Notes under the pieces: model-generated
What the model was told of the DNA's origin: nothing
The model's input: the letters and a program-made list of their open reading frames with translations, nothing else
Databases searched by the model: none
Shown here: in pieces, positions 1 to 7,469 of the stretch
Numbering within the stretch: the stretch's first letter is position 1
How the letters are laid out: each line of letters begins with the position of its first letter
From: Candidatus Bipolaricaulota bacterium
GTDB lineage: Bacteria; Bipolaricaulota; Bipolaricaulia; UBA7950; UBA9294
Reading direction: 5' to 3'
NCBI GenBank assembly: GCA_026390345.1
Contig: JAPLGD010000090.1
Coordinates: forward strand, 1 to 36,019
DNA: 36,019 nucleotides
Position numbers and translations under genes: made by a program

Positions 1-847
1 ATCTTCTACCAATGCAATTCCTTTGCAGACCGCAACGCTCCGCAGAGCCGGGCGAACCTTCATTCTCGTGGGCCCGCTCTCGCCAAGTGAGGCGAACGAA
101 GGGGGTAAGTCAGGAATCCTGTAGATGCGGCAGCCGGCGCCCCTCGAGAACGGTCACACTCGTTCCCTGATCGGCCCCACACGCTCCCGCGCGAGAGGCT
201 CGAACCGGTTCCCCCAACTGGCCTTTGGGGATGGGGTTGTGCGTGCATTGCTCGCCAGAGCCGTGAAGCTGTGGCCCACCATCTCCCGCGCCGGACGTCA
301 AGAGTAGTCCCGCAGAGGTGGCGAACGAGACGCAGGTGCGGTCACAACCAGCTACCTGTGGCCTTCGGCACGCAGTACCAGGAACGCGATGCCGTCCATC
401 AACTGAGACGACGGAGTTCAAGATCCTCCTCCACTCCCAACAGCAGGAAGTGGTTATTCTTCCATTCTGGAGTGCGTTCCGGGGTTCGACTCCTCCACTC
501 TCGCATGGCTGCTGACTTGGTTCCAGGACGGAACTGGGGCGAAAGGCTTCCGCTCCGTTACGGCTGGGCTCGTGCAACCACGCAAGTCCGCACTCGGATT
601 CATCTTGTTTGCCCGGCGTGGCAGTTCAAGCACCGTAGAGGGTCATGGAGCCTAGACGCCTGTGTTGATGCGCCGGCTGAGACACAGCCTGCTGTCGGTC
701 TTGAACTCCAGGACTCCGACACCCAGCGCGATCCACCTCAGGTAAGACTTCATCGAGTCCGCCGACCAGGCCTCGAGATCCCAAGCACCCAGAGTGGCGT
801 CCCGCGGAGTCAGAAGTACGCTTCACTACGGACTGACTCAACAGCTC
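1..847. other. Left-edge stretch with no convincing gene
   Basis: I find no coding region here with a believable start, ribosome site and protein-like translation. Short open frames exist on both strands but their translations are arginine-, serine- and proline-rich in the way shadow frames are. The stretch contains the left copy of a direct repeat (360-443), a small hairpin of GGAAG with CTTCC around 446-463, and a tRNA T-arm-like string (GGGGTTCGACTCC) at 481-493. The latter does not fold into a full tRNA. The stretch may be decayed sequence at the edge of the arsenic island; that is inference. Confidence 0.5.
360..443 (+). repeat. Left copy of an imperfect direct repeat flanking the arsenic island
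   Basis: This segment aligns by eye with 12488-12571 in the same orientation, at roughly 70 percent identity with a few single-base gaps. Shared blocks include AACGCGAT and TCCTCCACTCCCA. On the complementary strand both copies end in a similar short peptide followed by a stop: QLMDGIAFLVLRAEGHR here and RLMKEIALLRHLVEGR in the other copy. Both could therefore be remnants of the 3' end of one gene family. This copy has a stop in the corresponding frame a few codons upstream, so it looks more decayed. Confidence 0.5.
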
Positions 848-893
848 TTGACAAGCAGCGGGTGCCCGGTAGACTATTGCACTCATGTGCAAT
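848..893 (+). promoter_or_regulatory. Promoter and ArsR-type operator for the first arsenic operon
   Basis: A consensus -35 box TTGACA (848-853) is followed after 16 bases by a -10 box TAGACT (870-875). Immediately downstream is a perfect palindrome, ATTGCACTCATGTGCAAT (876-893), with 7-bp arms around TCAT, covering the expected transcription start. A dyad over the start site just ahead of an ArsR gene is the classic layout for autorepression released by metalloid binding. The boxes and palindrome are read directly; the identity of the binding protein is inferred from position. Confidence 0.75.
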
Positions 894-910
894 GTACCAA
901 GAGTGCCAAG

Positions 911-1201
911 ATGAGGCAAGCGACCGCGCTGACACGCATCGGGAAAGCGCTAGCGCTTCCCGTGCGGGAGCGGATGCTGTGGATGCTTGCGGATCGAGAA
1001 CGCTGCGGGTGCGAGTTCGCGCCCGAGCTTGGCCTCGATCAGTCCGTCGTGTCTCGGCACTTCGCAGTCCTTGAGCGGGCCGGCCTCGTCTCGTCCAGAC
1101 GCGATGGTGCGCGTGTGCTTTGGAGCCTCGCAGACCCGGAGATTCTGCGGGTCCTAGAAGAGCTATCTGAACTGGTCCGAGACAAAGAGGCCGTGCAATG
1201 A
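911..1201 (+). CDS. arsR: ArsR-family metalloregulatory repressor
   Basis: A 96-residue winged-helix DNA-binding repressor of the ArsR/SmtB family. Residues 7-30 (LTRIGKALALPVRERMLWML) form the usual N-terminal helices. A Cys-x-Cys pair (C32 and C34, in ERCGCEF) sits at the start of the recognition helix, where classical ArsR proteins bind trivalent arsenic. The helix-turn-helix follows (LDQSVVSRHFAVLERAGLV) and then the wing. The ATG at 911 is chosen because the predicted transcription start lies near 882, which excludes longer in-frame versions; its ribosome site is weak. Its stop overlaps the start of the permease gene as ATGA, so the two are translationally coupled. It probably represses the long operon through the palindrome at 876-893 and is released by arsenite or a trivalent organoarsenical. 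Confidence 0.9.
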   Translation: MRQATALTRIGKALALPVRERMLWMLADRERCGCEFAPELGLDQSVVSRHFAVLERAGLVSSRRDGARVLWSLADPEILRVLEELSELVRDKEAVQ

Positions 1202-2283
1202 GGCCCGGAGACGACGCGGCCTCAGCGCCTGCGGGTCCTGGTCGTGCTCCCGTGTCGCGGCGATGGCGCTTCGCGTCGCGCGTGGCCCTCGTGCTCTTGG
1301 GGGCCGCAGCTTGGTACTTCGTGTATGTGAACCTCGAGGCGTTTTCCACATGGTTCACCTACTCGCTGCTCGGGATGACCGCGGGGACCCGCCTGGCCTC
1401 GGCTATTGCCTTCCTCATCTACGAAGCGCCCAAGGTCCTTCTGTTGTTGACCTTGGTTGTCTTCGCCGTGGGGATTGTGCGCACTTTCTTCACCCCGGAG
1501 CGAACGCGTCGCATCCTTGCGGGGAAGCGCGAGACTGTGGGCAACGTGCTGGCTGCTTTGCTTGGCGTCGTGACCCCCTTTTGCTCCTGCTCCGCTGTGC
1601 CACTCTTCATCGGCTTCGTCAGCACGGGGGTGCCGCTTGGTGTCACGTTCTCGTTCCTCATCGCGGCGCCGATGATCAACGAGGTCGCGCTCGTACTCCT
1701 CTTCGGTCTCTTCGGCTGGAAGGTGGCGCTGCTGTACATGGGAACGGGCTTGGTGATTGCGATTGCGGCAGGCTGGGTCATCGGGCGACTGAAGCTCGAG
1801 CGCTGGGTTGAGGACTGGGTTCGCCAACAGGCTGCGGGAAATGCCGACGACGGCGCGAGCTCGCTCGCGTGGAGCGATCGTGTGCGATTGGGTCTTCACG
1901 CCGTGAAGGACATCGTCGGGAAGGTGTGGCCCTACGTGCTGGCCGGCATCGTCGTCGGCGCGGGCATTCACGGCTACGTGCCGGAGAACTTCATGGCCTC
2001 GATCATGGGGAAGGGAGCGTGGTGGTCCGTTCCGCTGGCTGTGTTGATCGGGATCCCGATGTACTCCAACGCGGCGGGCATCATCCCCGTGGTGCAGGCC
2101 CTCCTCAGCAAAGGCGCGGCGCTTGGCACGGTGCTCGCATTCATGATGGCGGTCATCGGGCTGTCGTTGCCTGAGACGATCATCCTGCGAAAGGTTCTGA
2201 AGATGCCGCTCATCCTGACCTTCGTGGGTGTCGTAGGCCTCGGAATCCTGATCGTGGGGTACTTGTTCAATGCCGTCCTGTGA
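1198..2283 (+). CDS. ArsP/SO_0444-type permease (DUF318 family), likely metalloid exporter
   Basis: A 361-residue polytopic inner-membrane protein with about eight to ten hydrophobic segments. The family signature TPFCSCSAVPLFIGF lies at about residues 123-137 and is followed by a glycine-rich GVPLGVTFSFLIAAPMINE segment. A second conserved block (IGIPMYSNAAGIIPVVQAL) occurs in the C-terminal half. Members of this family include ArsP, which exports trivalent methyl and aromatic arsenicals, and SO_0444-type transporters proposed for other metals. The paired cysteines of CSC are the likely metalloid-binding residues. The gene starts with an ATG overlapping the arsR stop and is first in the operon after the regulator, which favours metalloid export. 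The exact substrate cannot be read from sequence. Confidence 0.85.
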   Translation: MRPGDDAASAPAGPGRAPVSRRWRFASRVALVLLGAAAWYFVYVNLEAFSTWFTYSLLGMTAGTRLASAIAFLIYEAPKVLLLLTLVVFAVGIVRTFFTPERTRRILAGKRETVGNVLAALLGVVTPFCSCSAVPLFIGFVSTGVPLGVTFSFLIAAPMINEVALVLLFGLFGWKVALLYMGTGLVIAIAAGWVIGRLKLERWVEDWVRQQAAGNADDGASSLAWSDRVRLGLHAVKDIVGKVWPYVLAGIVVGAGIHGYVPENFMASIMGKGAWWSVPLAVLIGIPMYSNAAGIIPVVQALLSKGAALGTVLAFMMAVIGLSLPETIILRKVLKMPLILTFVGVVGLGILIVGYLFNAVL

Positions 2284-2361
2284 CCGGCCTACGTAGAAGG
2301 TGCGGCCACAGGCGGTGACCAGTCCAGTGTCAATCCGCGGGAGATTCTGGAGAGGTGCGAA

Positions 2362-2739
2362 ATGGTGGAGCCATGCAGCTGCAACACGAGTGACCGAGTG
2401 GTGCTGGTGTTCCCGTGCTCTGGGAGTTCGGACGTTGGGGAATTGGCCGATCGTAGCGCGCGGAACCTGGATCGAGCTGGCACGGCACAGATGTACTGCC
2501 TTGCCGGACTCGGCGGGCGCGTGACAGGGATTGTCACGATGACGAAGGCAGCGGGCTTTCGCCTCGCGATTGACGGGTGCGCTGTCGGTTGTGCAAGCAA
2601 GATCCTCGAGCAGGCGAAGGTGGGTCCGTTCCGCCATGTCTGCGTAACGGATCTGGGTTTCGAGAAGGGCGGAACGGATGTGACGGAAGCGGCGGTCGCT
2701 GCAGTTGCGCGCGCGGCAGAAGAAGAACTGCTGGCTTGA
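2362..2739 (+). CDS. DGC-domain putative zinc-binding protein
   Basis: A 125-residue soluble protein of the DGC family, named for its conserved Asp-Gly-Cys. The N-terminus has a cysteine pair (EPCSCNTSD), then VLVFPCSGSSDVGELADRSAR, a central CLAGLGG, and the diagnostic DGCAVGCASKILEQA at about residues 72-86. The many conserved cysteines suggest a metal- or metalloid-binding cytoplasmic protein. The family has no firmly established activity. The ATG at 2362 has a ribosome site (GGAGAGG) at suitable spacing. It lies between an exporter and a thioredoxin-fold lipoprotein in an apparently single operon, so a role in metalloid sensing, buffering or hand-over to the permease is plausible but unproven. 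Confidence 0.8.
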   Translation: MVEPCSCNTSDRVVLVFPCSGSSDVGELADRSARNLDRAGTAQMYCLAGLGGRVTGIVTMTKAAGFRLAIDGCAVGCASKILEQAKVGPFRHVCVTDLGFEKGGTDVTEAAVAAVARAAEEELLA

Positions 2740-2758
2740 TCGGCGTGTGAGGAGGGGC

Positions 2759-3394
2759 ATGGGCCAGATGAGAGGGTTCCATAGGGAGCTTGCCAGTTAC
2801 GGCGCGATGGGTGCTGCGATCGTGGCACTCTGTCTCGCGCTTCTTTTCGTAGCCGTTGGCTGCTCCAAGCCGTCGGCGACGGCGGCCCCATCGGCCGCCA
2901 ACCTCCCGAAGTCCGCGACACCAGGCGAGACGACAGCGGTGGGCGCGCCCGCGTCGCAGACCACGGTGCCTGCATCGGCGGAGGTGGTCGTGATGCCGGT
3001 GCTGGGCGGCGCCCCGTCCGTGGCGCCAGCTGTCGATAGTGCGCCGGGAGGGCCTGCAGGCCAACTGCCTGCAACGCAGACCGCTGCAAGCGCCGTGTCC
3101 GGAACCGTCCGGCTCCCTCGGCTCGTCGACCTCGGAGCGGGAAAGTGCATCCCCTGCAAGAAGATGGCGCCGATCCTGGAGGAGCTGGCTGAGACGCACA
3201 AAGCGTTCTTCTCGGTGGAGGTCATCGACGTTTGGGTGAACCCGGACCAAGGCAAGGAGTACAACGTCCGAATCATCCCGACCCAGATCTTCTACGACGC
3301 ACAGGGGCGGGAACTCTACCGTCACGTTGGCTTCTACTCGAAAGAAGAGATCTTGAGCAAGTGGCGGCAACTGGGAGTCAACGTAGGCTCCTAG
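2759..3394 (+). CDS. Thioredoxin-fold lipoprotein
   Basis: A 211-residue exported protein. Residues 17-34 form a hydrophobic signal ending in a lipobox (FVAVGC), so C35 is probably lipidated. A low-complexity Ala/Pro/Thr linker runs to about residue 115. A thioredoxin domain follows with the active site C130-I-P-C133-KK, a conserved cis-proline region (VRIIPTQIFYD) and the C-terminal helix. It should act as a periplasmic thiol reductant or oxidant facing the CcdA-type carrier encoded just downstream. AGGAGG lies three bases before the ATG at 2759; an alternative ATG at 2768 has looser spacing and would drop three residues. A disulfide role in arsenical handling is inferred from the operon. 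Confidence 0.85.
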   Translation: MGQMRGFHRELASYGAMGAAIVALCLALLFVAVGCSKPSATAAPSAANLPKSATPGETTAVGAPASQTTVPASAEVVVMPVLGGAPSVAPAVDSAPGGPAGQLPATQTAASAVSGTVRLPRLVDLGAGKCIPCKKMAPILEELAETHKAFFSVEVIDVWVNPDQGKEYNVRIIPTQIFYDAQGRELYRHVGFYSKEEILSKWRQLGVNVGS

Positions 3395-3418
3395 CCGGGA
3401 GAGGGGAGTCGAGAACCG

Positions 3419-4117
3419 ATGGAAACCGTCCTATCCGCGCTCTCTCAGGCCATCGGAGGCAGCGTGCCGCTGGCCCTCGGGGCTGCCTTTGCCTGGGGCG
3501 TGCTCAGCATCCTCTTAAGCCCGTGCCACTTGGCAAGCATCCCGCTGATCGTCGGCTACATCGGGCGGGAGGGATCGATGTCGACCCGCCGGGCTCTCGC
3601 TCTCTCGGTGACGTTCGCCGTGGGCATCTTGATCACGATTGCCGCAGTGGGCGGCGTTACGGCCGCGGCGGGCCGAATGATCGGAGACGTTGGCCGAATC
3701 GGGAACTACGTCGTCGCTGCGGTGTTCTTCTTTGTCGGGCTCTATCTCCTCGACGTGATCCCGCTGTCGTGGGCCGTTCCCTCGGGAACCCGAGTCCGGC
3801 TCGGCGGCTTGCCCGGCGCGCTGGTCTTGGGACTGCTGTTTGGCGTTGCGCTCGGACCTTGCACGTTCGCGTACATGGCGCCGATGCTCGCAGTGGCATT
3901 CGACCTCGGGACGTCGAATGTCGCGCTCGCGGTGGTTCTTCTGCTGGCGTTCGGCCTCGGCCATTGCAGCGTGATCGCGATCGCCGGCACGTCCATGGGA
4001 GCCGTCCAGAAGTACCTGCACTGGAACGAGAAGAGCCGCGCCATCACGTGGGTGAAGCGGATCTGCGGGGTTCTTGTGATCTGCGGCAGTGGGTACCTTA
4101 TCTACACTGCCCTGTAG
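3419..4117 (+). CDS. ccdA: CcdA/DsbD-type transmembrane thiol electron carrier
   Basis: A 232-residue inner-membrane protein with six predicted membrane helices, the normal size for CcdA. The two redox cysteines of the family are present: C36 in LLSPCHLASIPLIVGYIG and C148 in VALGPCTFAYMAP, each inside a helix next to a proline. CcdA proteins move reducing equivalents from cytoplasmic thioredoxin to periplasmic thioredoxin-like proteins. Its neighbours are exactly such partners, a periplasmic thioredoxin lipoprotein upstream and a small cytoplasmic CPKC thioredoxin downstream. The ATG at 3419 follows a purine-rich GGGAGAGGGGAG stretch. Its membership in the same superfamily as the two ArsG proteins further along gives three related carriers in one cluster. 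Confidence 0.88.
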   Translation: METVLSALSQAIGGSVPLALGAAFAWGVLSILLSPCHLASIPLIVGYIGREGSMSTRRALALSVTFAVGILITIAAVGGVTAAAGRMIGDVGRIGNYVVAAVFFFVGLYLLDVIPLSWAVPSGTRVRLGGLPGALVLGLLFGVALGPCTFAYMAPMLAVAFDLGTSNVALAVVLLLAFGLGHCSVIAIAGTSMGAVQKYLHWNEKSRAITWVKRICGVLVICGSGYLIYTAL

Positions 4118-4137
4118 CGCGGCGAAAAGGAGCGCGC

Positions 4138-4368
4138 ATGCGGATTGAGGTTCTAGGAACGGGATGTCCGAAGTGCAAGGCGACCGTGGCGAACGCCCAG
4201 AAGGCCGTGGCCGAGCTGGGTATCCAGGCGGAGGTTGTCAAGATCGAGGATCTCATGGAGATCGCGTCGCGTGGCGTGATGATGACGCCGGCGGTTGTCG
4301 TCGACGGCGAGGTCAAGGTCGTCGGGAAGATCCCGACGGTGGACGAGATCAAGAAGTGGCTCTCGTAG
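4138..4368 (+). CDS. Small thioredoxin-like redox protein (TM0996 type)
   Basis: A 76-residue cytoplasmic protein of the 'small redox-active disulfide protein 2' or TM0996 group. It starts MRIEVLGTGCPKCK, with the active-site pair C10 and C13. It continues through a short alpha/beta fold with the cis-proline loop MMTPAVVVDGEVKVVGKIP. It is the smallest thioredoxin form and lacks a signal peptide, so it is the likely cytosolic electron donor for the adjacent CcdA-type carrier. The ribosome site AAAAGGAG precedes the ATG. In Shewanella the ArsF and ArsG proteins work with a third protein, ArsE. Whether this gene fills that place cannot be decided here. Confidence 0.85.
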   Translation: MRIEVLGTGCPKCKATVANAQKAVAELGIQAEVVKIEDLMEIASRGVMMTPAVVVDGEVKVVGKIPTVDEIKKWLS

Positions 4369-4398
4369 GGGAATCGCTGCTCCGGGAAGGAGACCAAG

Positions 4399-4719
4399 AT
4401 GAGACTGCTTGCGGAATGGTTTCCGGAATTCGCAGAGAAGCTCGATGAGATCGACGAAATCTACGCCGAGAAACGCTCGATCGACGAGAAGACCTACCAG
4501 TTGATCTGCTTCGCCCTGTCGATCAAGAACCGCTCGAAGCCGTGCCTTCTCAAGCACTTCAAAGGGGCTCTGGCTGCGGGGGCGACGCTGAAGGAGCTTA
4601 GCTACATCATGGCGCTCACGTTCCGCGAGAGTGCCGGTGGCGACGACTGCTGGACGCACGATGCGCTCGGCGATGTCCAGAGGCTCATCGCGGAGAACAT
4701 CAAGTGCTGCCCGAAGTGA
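4399..4719 (+). CDS. AhpD-like carboxymuconolactone decarboxylase-family protein with altered cysteines
   Basis: A 106-residue all-helical protein of the carboxymuconolactone decarboxylase/AhpD superfamily. The central helix pair (SIKNRSKPCLLKHFKGALAAG, split across residues 41-61) matches the position of the AhpD Cys-x-x-Cys-x3-His motif. Only the second cysteine (C49) and the His (H53) remain; the first position is Ser. Additional cysteines sit at C84 (GGDDCWTHD) and in the tail (KCCPK). AhpD proteins normally relay electrons to peroxiredoxins. With one catalytic Cys missing, this protein may instead bind metalloid or pair its Cys with another protein. AAGGAG lies ahead of the ATG, and it is cotranscribed with the thioredoxin and arsF genes. 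Confidence 0.8.
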   Translation: MRLLAEWFPEFAEKLDEIDEIYAEKRSIDEKTYQLICFALSIKNRSKPCLLKHFKGALAAGATLKELSYIMALTFRESAGGDDCWTHDALGDVQRLIAENIKCCPK

Positions 4720-4777
4720 GCACCGCCAGGCGCCGACTGCGCTGCTTGGCGATGGCATTTGTCGTTGGGGAGGTTCC

Positions 4778-5275
4778 TTGATCTGGCTGAGAAGGGCTGC
4801 GGCGTTCCTGTTGTTGGCGTTCGTTGTGGCGAGCGTCGTCACTCTGGTCGCCAAGGAGGTCACCCATCGCGAACCGGCCGAGCCGCCCGTAAGGATCGTC
4901 CCGCTTACGACAGATACTGAGAGCGCGGACGGCACGTGCCGCATTGTCGCCTGCTACTTCCATAACACGGACCGCTGCTCCACGTGTCTCGAGATTGAAC
5001 GAACCGCCCGCGAGGTCGTAGAGAAGACGTTCTCCGCCGAACTCGCGAGCGGACAACTAACGTGGGTCGCCCTCAACATGGAAGAGGAGGAGAACCGAGC
5101 GTACATCGCGCAGTTCGATCTTGCGATGCCGACGCTCGTTGTCCTCCGGGTGAAGGGCGGCGCCGTGGAGGACTGGACGCCGCTCGACGACACGTGGGGA
5201 CTGATCCGGAATGCCGTCAGGTTTTCCATGTACGTGACGGACAACGTTCGGAGATATCTGGAGGGATGCTCGTGA
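4778..5275 (+). CDS. arsF: ArsF-family thioredoxin-like nitroreductase subunit, copy 1
   Basis: A 165-residue membrane-anchored protein with one N-terminal hydrophobic segment (residues 7-25). A periplasmic thioredoxin-like domain follows with the family signature CYFHNTDRCSTCLEIE. The Cys-x-x-Cys is C67/C70, with extra cysteines at 54 and 59. ArsF-family proteins were described as part of arsEFG of Shewanella, where ArsE and ArsF reduce nitrophenyl arsenicals and ArsG exports the amino product. The start is a TTG at 4778, preceded by GGGGAGG at good spacing; no ATG in this frame would keep the signal anchor. Its stop overlaps the GTG of arsG as GTGA. A second, diverged copy lies at 6879-7469. 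Confidence 0.82.
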   Translation: MIWLRRAAAFLLLAFVVASVVTLVAKEVTHREPAEPPVRIVPLTTDTESADGTCRIVACYFHNTDRCSTCLEIERTAREVVEKTFSAELASGQLTWVALNMEEEENRAYIAQFDLAMPTLVVLRVKGGAVEDWTPLDDTWGLIRNAVRFSMYVTDNVRRYLEGCS

Positions 5276-5961
5276 GCGGCTGGCTGTGGGCAGCACTGAC
5301 GGCTTCCTGGCTCGGGATTCTGACGTCACTCAGCCCGTGCCCACTGGCCACGAACATCACCGCCATCTCGTTCGTCGGCCGCCGTACGGGATCGCCGCGC
5401 GGGGTTCTGCTGGCCGGCCTCCTGTACGCTCTTGGACGGACGGCCGTCTACGTGCTGATCGGGACGCTTCTGGTATCAAGCCTGTTGTCTGCCTCAAGCG
5501 TGTCGATCGCACTTCAGGCTTGGATGAACAAGATCCTGGGACCGCTCCTGATCCTCGTCGGGATGGTCATGCTGGATCTCCTGCGGGTCACGCTGAAAGG
5601 ACGCGGGTTTGGTGCGCGGTTTCAGCAGCGCGTGGAGCGCTGGGGAATTCTGGGCGCGCTCGCGCTGGGAGTCGTCTTCGCCCTGACGTTCTGCCCTGTG
5701 TCTGCGGCGTTGTTCTTCGGGAGCCTCATTCCGCTGTCCATTCAGCACGGATCGGGTGTGGTTCTTCCGTTCCTCTTTGGGATCGGGACGGCACTGCCGG
5801 TCATCGTGGTGTCGGTGCTCCTTGCCTCCGGTGCCCGGTTCCTTGGGAGCTTGTTCAGCAAGATGACTCAAGTGGAGCGCTGGATGCGCTGGGCGACGGG
5901 AGCCGTGTTCGTCGGGGTTGGCATCTACCTGTCGTTGACTCACATCTACGGGGTGTTGTAG
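5272..5961 (+). CDS. arsG: ArsG-family CcdA-like efflux permease, copy 1
   Basis: A 229-residue, six-helix membrane protein of the CcdA superfamily matching the ArsG group. Paired intramembrane cysteines are C23 (TSLSPCPLATNITAISFVGR) and C141 (FALTFCPVSAALFFGSL). ArsG is reported as the exporter of trivalent aromatic aminoarsenicals. The retained CcdA cysteines suggest it could also pass electrons to ArsF. The GTG at 5272 is chosen over the ATG at 5266 because GGAGG (5260-5264) is seven bases from the GTG but one base from the ATG, and the GTG gives a GTGA overlap with arsF. Compared with copy 2 it has the same length and cysteine positions, with about half the residues identical. Confidence 0.82.
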   Translation: MSGWLWAALTASWLGILTSLSPCPLATNITAISFVGRRTGSPRGVLLAGLLYALGRTAVYVLIGTLLVSSLLSASSVSIALQAWMNKILGPLLILVGMVMLDLLRVTLKGRGFGARFQQRVERWGILGALALGVVFALTFCPVSAALFFGSLIPLSIQHGSGVVLPFLFGIGTALPVIVVSVLLASGARFLGSLFSKMTQVERWMRWATGAVFVGVGIYLSLTHIYGVL

Positions 5962-6018
5962 GGCTGTGCGTCGGGAAACTCAGGCGCGGTCCAAGAAAGA
6001 AGAGTGGGAGGGTACGAC

Positions 6019-6717
6019 ATGAGACTTCGGATACTCGGCACTGCGATCCTGATGGCGGGGATCCTCGCGACGACGCTGCTGGCTGCTCCAGTCATCTCGG
6101 TGGATGCTGACACATATGACTTCGGATCGGTGCTGGAGGGGACGCTTGTTACCCATCGGTTCATCATCACCAATCTCGGTACCAGCCCCCTCGAGGATCT
6201 GCGTGCGGTAAGCAAGTGCGGCTGCACAACCTCTTCTCTGTCCACAACCAAGCTGGCTCCAGGGACGTCCGTCGAGGTTGAGGTCACGTTCAATACCTCC
6301 GGCTACGGGGGAAAGACAGTGACGAAGTCGGTGTCCGTTGAGTCGAACGACCCCAAGAAGCCAACGCTCTCCCTGCACCTCACGGGGAAGGTCACCCGTC
6401 TCGCGACGTACAACATTGCGGTCACCGATCTGAAGAACCTCGTCTACATCATGGTCGACCTGCGCTCTCCCGAGGCGTACGAGCAGAGCCACATCATCGG
6501 GGCGGTGAACATCCCATACGAGCAGTTCGCCGCGTCCGTGAGTCTACTTCCTTCCGGTACCCTGATCGTTGTCTACGATGCGGACGGAACAAAGGGCGAT
6601 CAGATCGCCAAGATGCTGATTCAGAACGGCCATCTCGACGCGAAGAGCCTCGTCGGAGGGTTCGCGATGTGGGTGGCCCAGATGGGAAAGGCATTCCTCT
6701 GGCCACTCGGGCAGTAG
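6019..6717 (+). CDS. Secreted DUF1573 protein fused to a Cys-less rhodanese-like domain
   Basis: A 232-residue exported protein. The signal peptide covers residues 1-23 (cleavage near LAAPV). A DUF1573 beta-sandwich domain (about 25-130) has the typical YDFGSVLEGTLVTHRFIITN opening and the conserved C67-G-C69-TT motif. A rhodanese-like domain follows (about 138-228; VDLRSPEAYEQSHIIGAVNIP). In active rhodaneses a Cys starts the loop after the central strand; here the equivalent is VVYDADGTKG, with Asp and no Cys. Sulfur transfer is therefore unlikely and a binding role is more plausible. GGGAGGG precedes the ATG. The gene sits between two ArsF-ArsG pairs, and a larger relative closes the ACR3 operon, so this fusion appears to belong to the arsenic function. 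Confidence 0.82.
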   Translation: MRLRILGTAILMAGILATTLLAAPVISVDADTYDFGSVLEGTLVTHRFIITNLGTSPLEDLRAVSKCGCTTSSLSTTKLAPGTSVEVEVTFNTSGYGGKTVTKSVSVESNDPKKPTLSLHLTGKVTRLATYNIAVTDLKNLVYIMVDLRSPEAYEQSHIIGAVNIPYEQFAASVSLLPSGTLIVVYDADGTKGDQIAKMLIQNGHLDAKSLVGGFAMWVAQMGKAFLWPLGQ

Positions 6718-6878
6718 GAACCTGGTAGAGTGTCGGATGCAGAGTCGGTCGAAAACCGGCGTTCCGCTGGGCGTCTTCCTGTCGTGGGGAGATCCTCCGG
6801 AATGACCCTTGCGCCATTCGGCAGAGTATGCGTCTGGGTTTATGCGCAAGGAGTAGGTTGCGGAATGAAGGAGATATT

Positions 6879-7469
6879 GTGGAACACAAGACCCTGCTGA
6901 TCGTTGTCCTCGTCGTCGCCGTCATCGCTGCGGCGACTGTTCTTATCGCGCGCGGGCCGGATCAAGAGACCGCTCGGGCCGCAGAGGTGTCGACAGCGGT
7001 GCCCCAAGCCGAAGCAAGCGCCGCGACGAGTGTGCTTTCGCAGGGCCAAGCGGCTCCCGTCGTGGCCACTCTCCAGAGTACACAAGCACAGACCCCGAGC
7101 GCCCTTTCTTCCCCAACCTCTGTGGTTCCGACTCGCCGGGTCATCGCAACCTACTTCCACAACACGGTCAGGTGCGTGACCTGCCGCTCGATCGAGCGGA
7201 TAGCGAAGGAGACGATCGAATCCACCTTCGCCGCCGAGTTGGCCTCGGGGAAGCTTGTCTGGCGTGCCCTGAACATGCAGGAGAAGGAGAACGAGCACTA
7301 CGCCATCGACTACTCGCTCGTGTCGCCGTCGCTCGTGCTCGCCGAGATGGACGGAGAGCGCGAAGTGCGCTTCAAGGTGCTGACTGATACCTGGAAGCTT
7401 GCCCACAAAGAAGCGCAGTTCGTCTCGTACGTCCAGACCGAGACCCGTGCCTTTCTTGAGGGGCTGTAG
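6879..7469 (+). CDS. arsF: ArsF-family thioredoxin-like nitroreductase subunit, copy 2
   Basis: A 196-residue paralogue of the protein at 4778-5275. It has an N-terminal membrane anchor (about residues 5-23) and a longer, low-complexity Ala/Ser/Gln linker to about residue 85. The ArsF domain carries ATYFHNTVRCVTCRSIER, with redox pair C99/C102. The segment ending ALNMQEKENEHYAIDYSLV matches copy 1 closely. The extra non-pair cysteines of copy 1 are absent, so the two may differ in substrate or partner. The GTG at 6879 is preceded by GAAGGAGA. The 161-base gap upstream holds no gene and could carry a separate promoter, but I see no clear boxes. The stop overlaps the next gene's GTG. Confidence 0.82.
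   Translation: MEHKTLLIVVLVVAVIAAATVLIARGPDQETARAAEVSTAVPQAEASAATSVLSQGQAAPVVATLQSTQAQTPSALSSPTSVVPTRRVIATYFHNTVRCVTCRSIERIAKETIESTFAAELASGKLVWRALNMQEKENEHYAIDYSLVSPSLVLAEMDGEREVRFKVLTDTWKLAHKEAQFVSYVQTETRAFLEGL

Noticed and set aside
191-504. Possible tmRNA: GCGAGAG (191-197) pairs with CTCTCGC (498-504), and a T-arm-like GGGGTTCGACTCC precedes the second arm
   Set aside because: No tag reading frame ending in Ala-Leu-Ala-Ala, no GGATTCGAC-like element after the 5' arm, no CCA, and the T stem has a mismatch. The 7-bp match is within chance for this length.
1222-2760. Long minus-strand open frame across the permease and DGC genes
   Set aside because: It is antisense to two well-supported genes, and its His/Arg/Asp-rich translation has no protein-like pattern. 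GC-rich third positions keep the antisense frame open.
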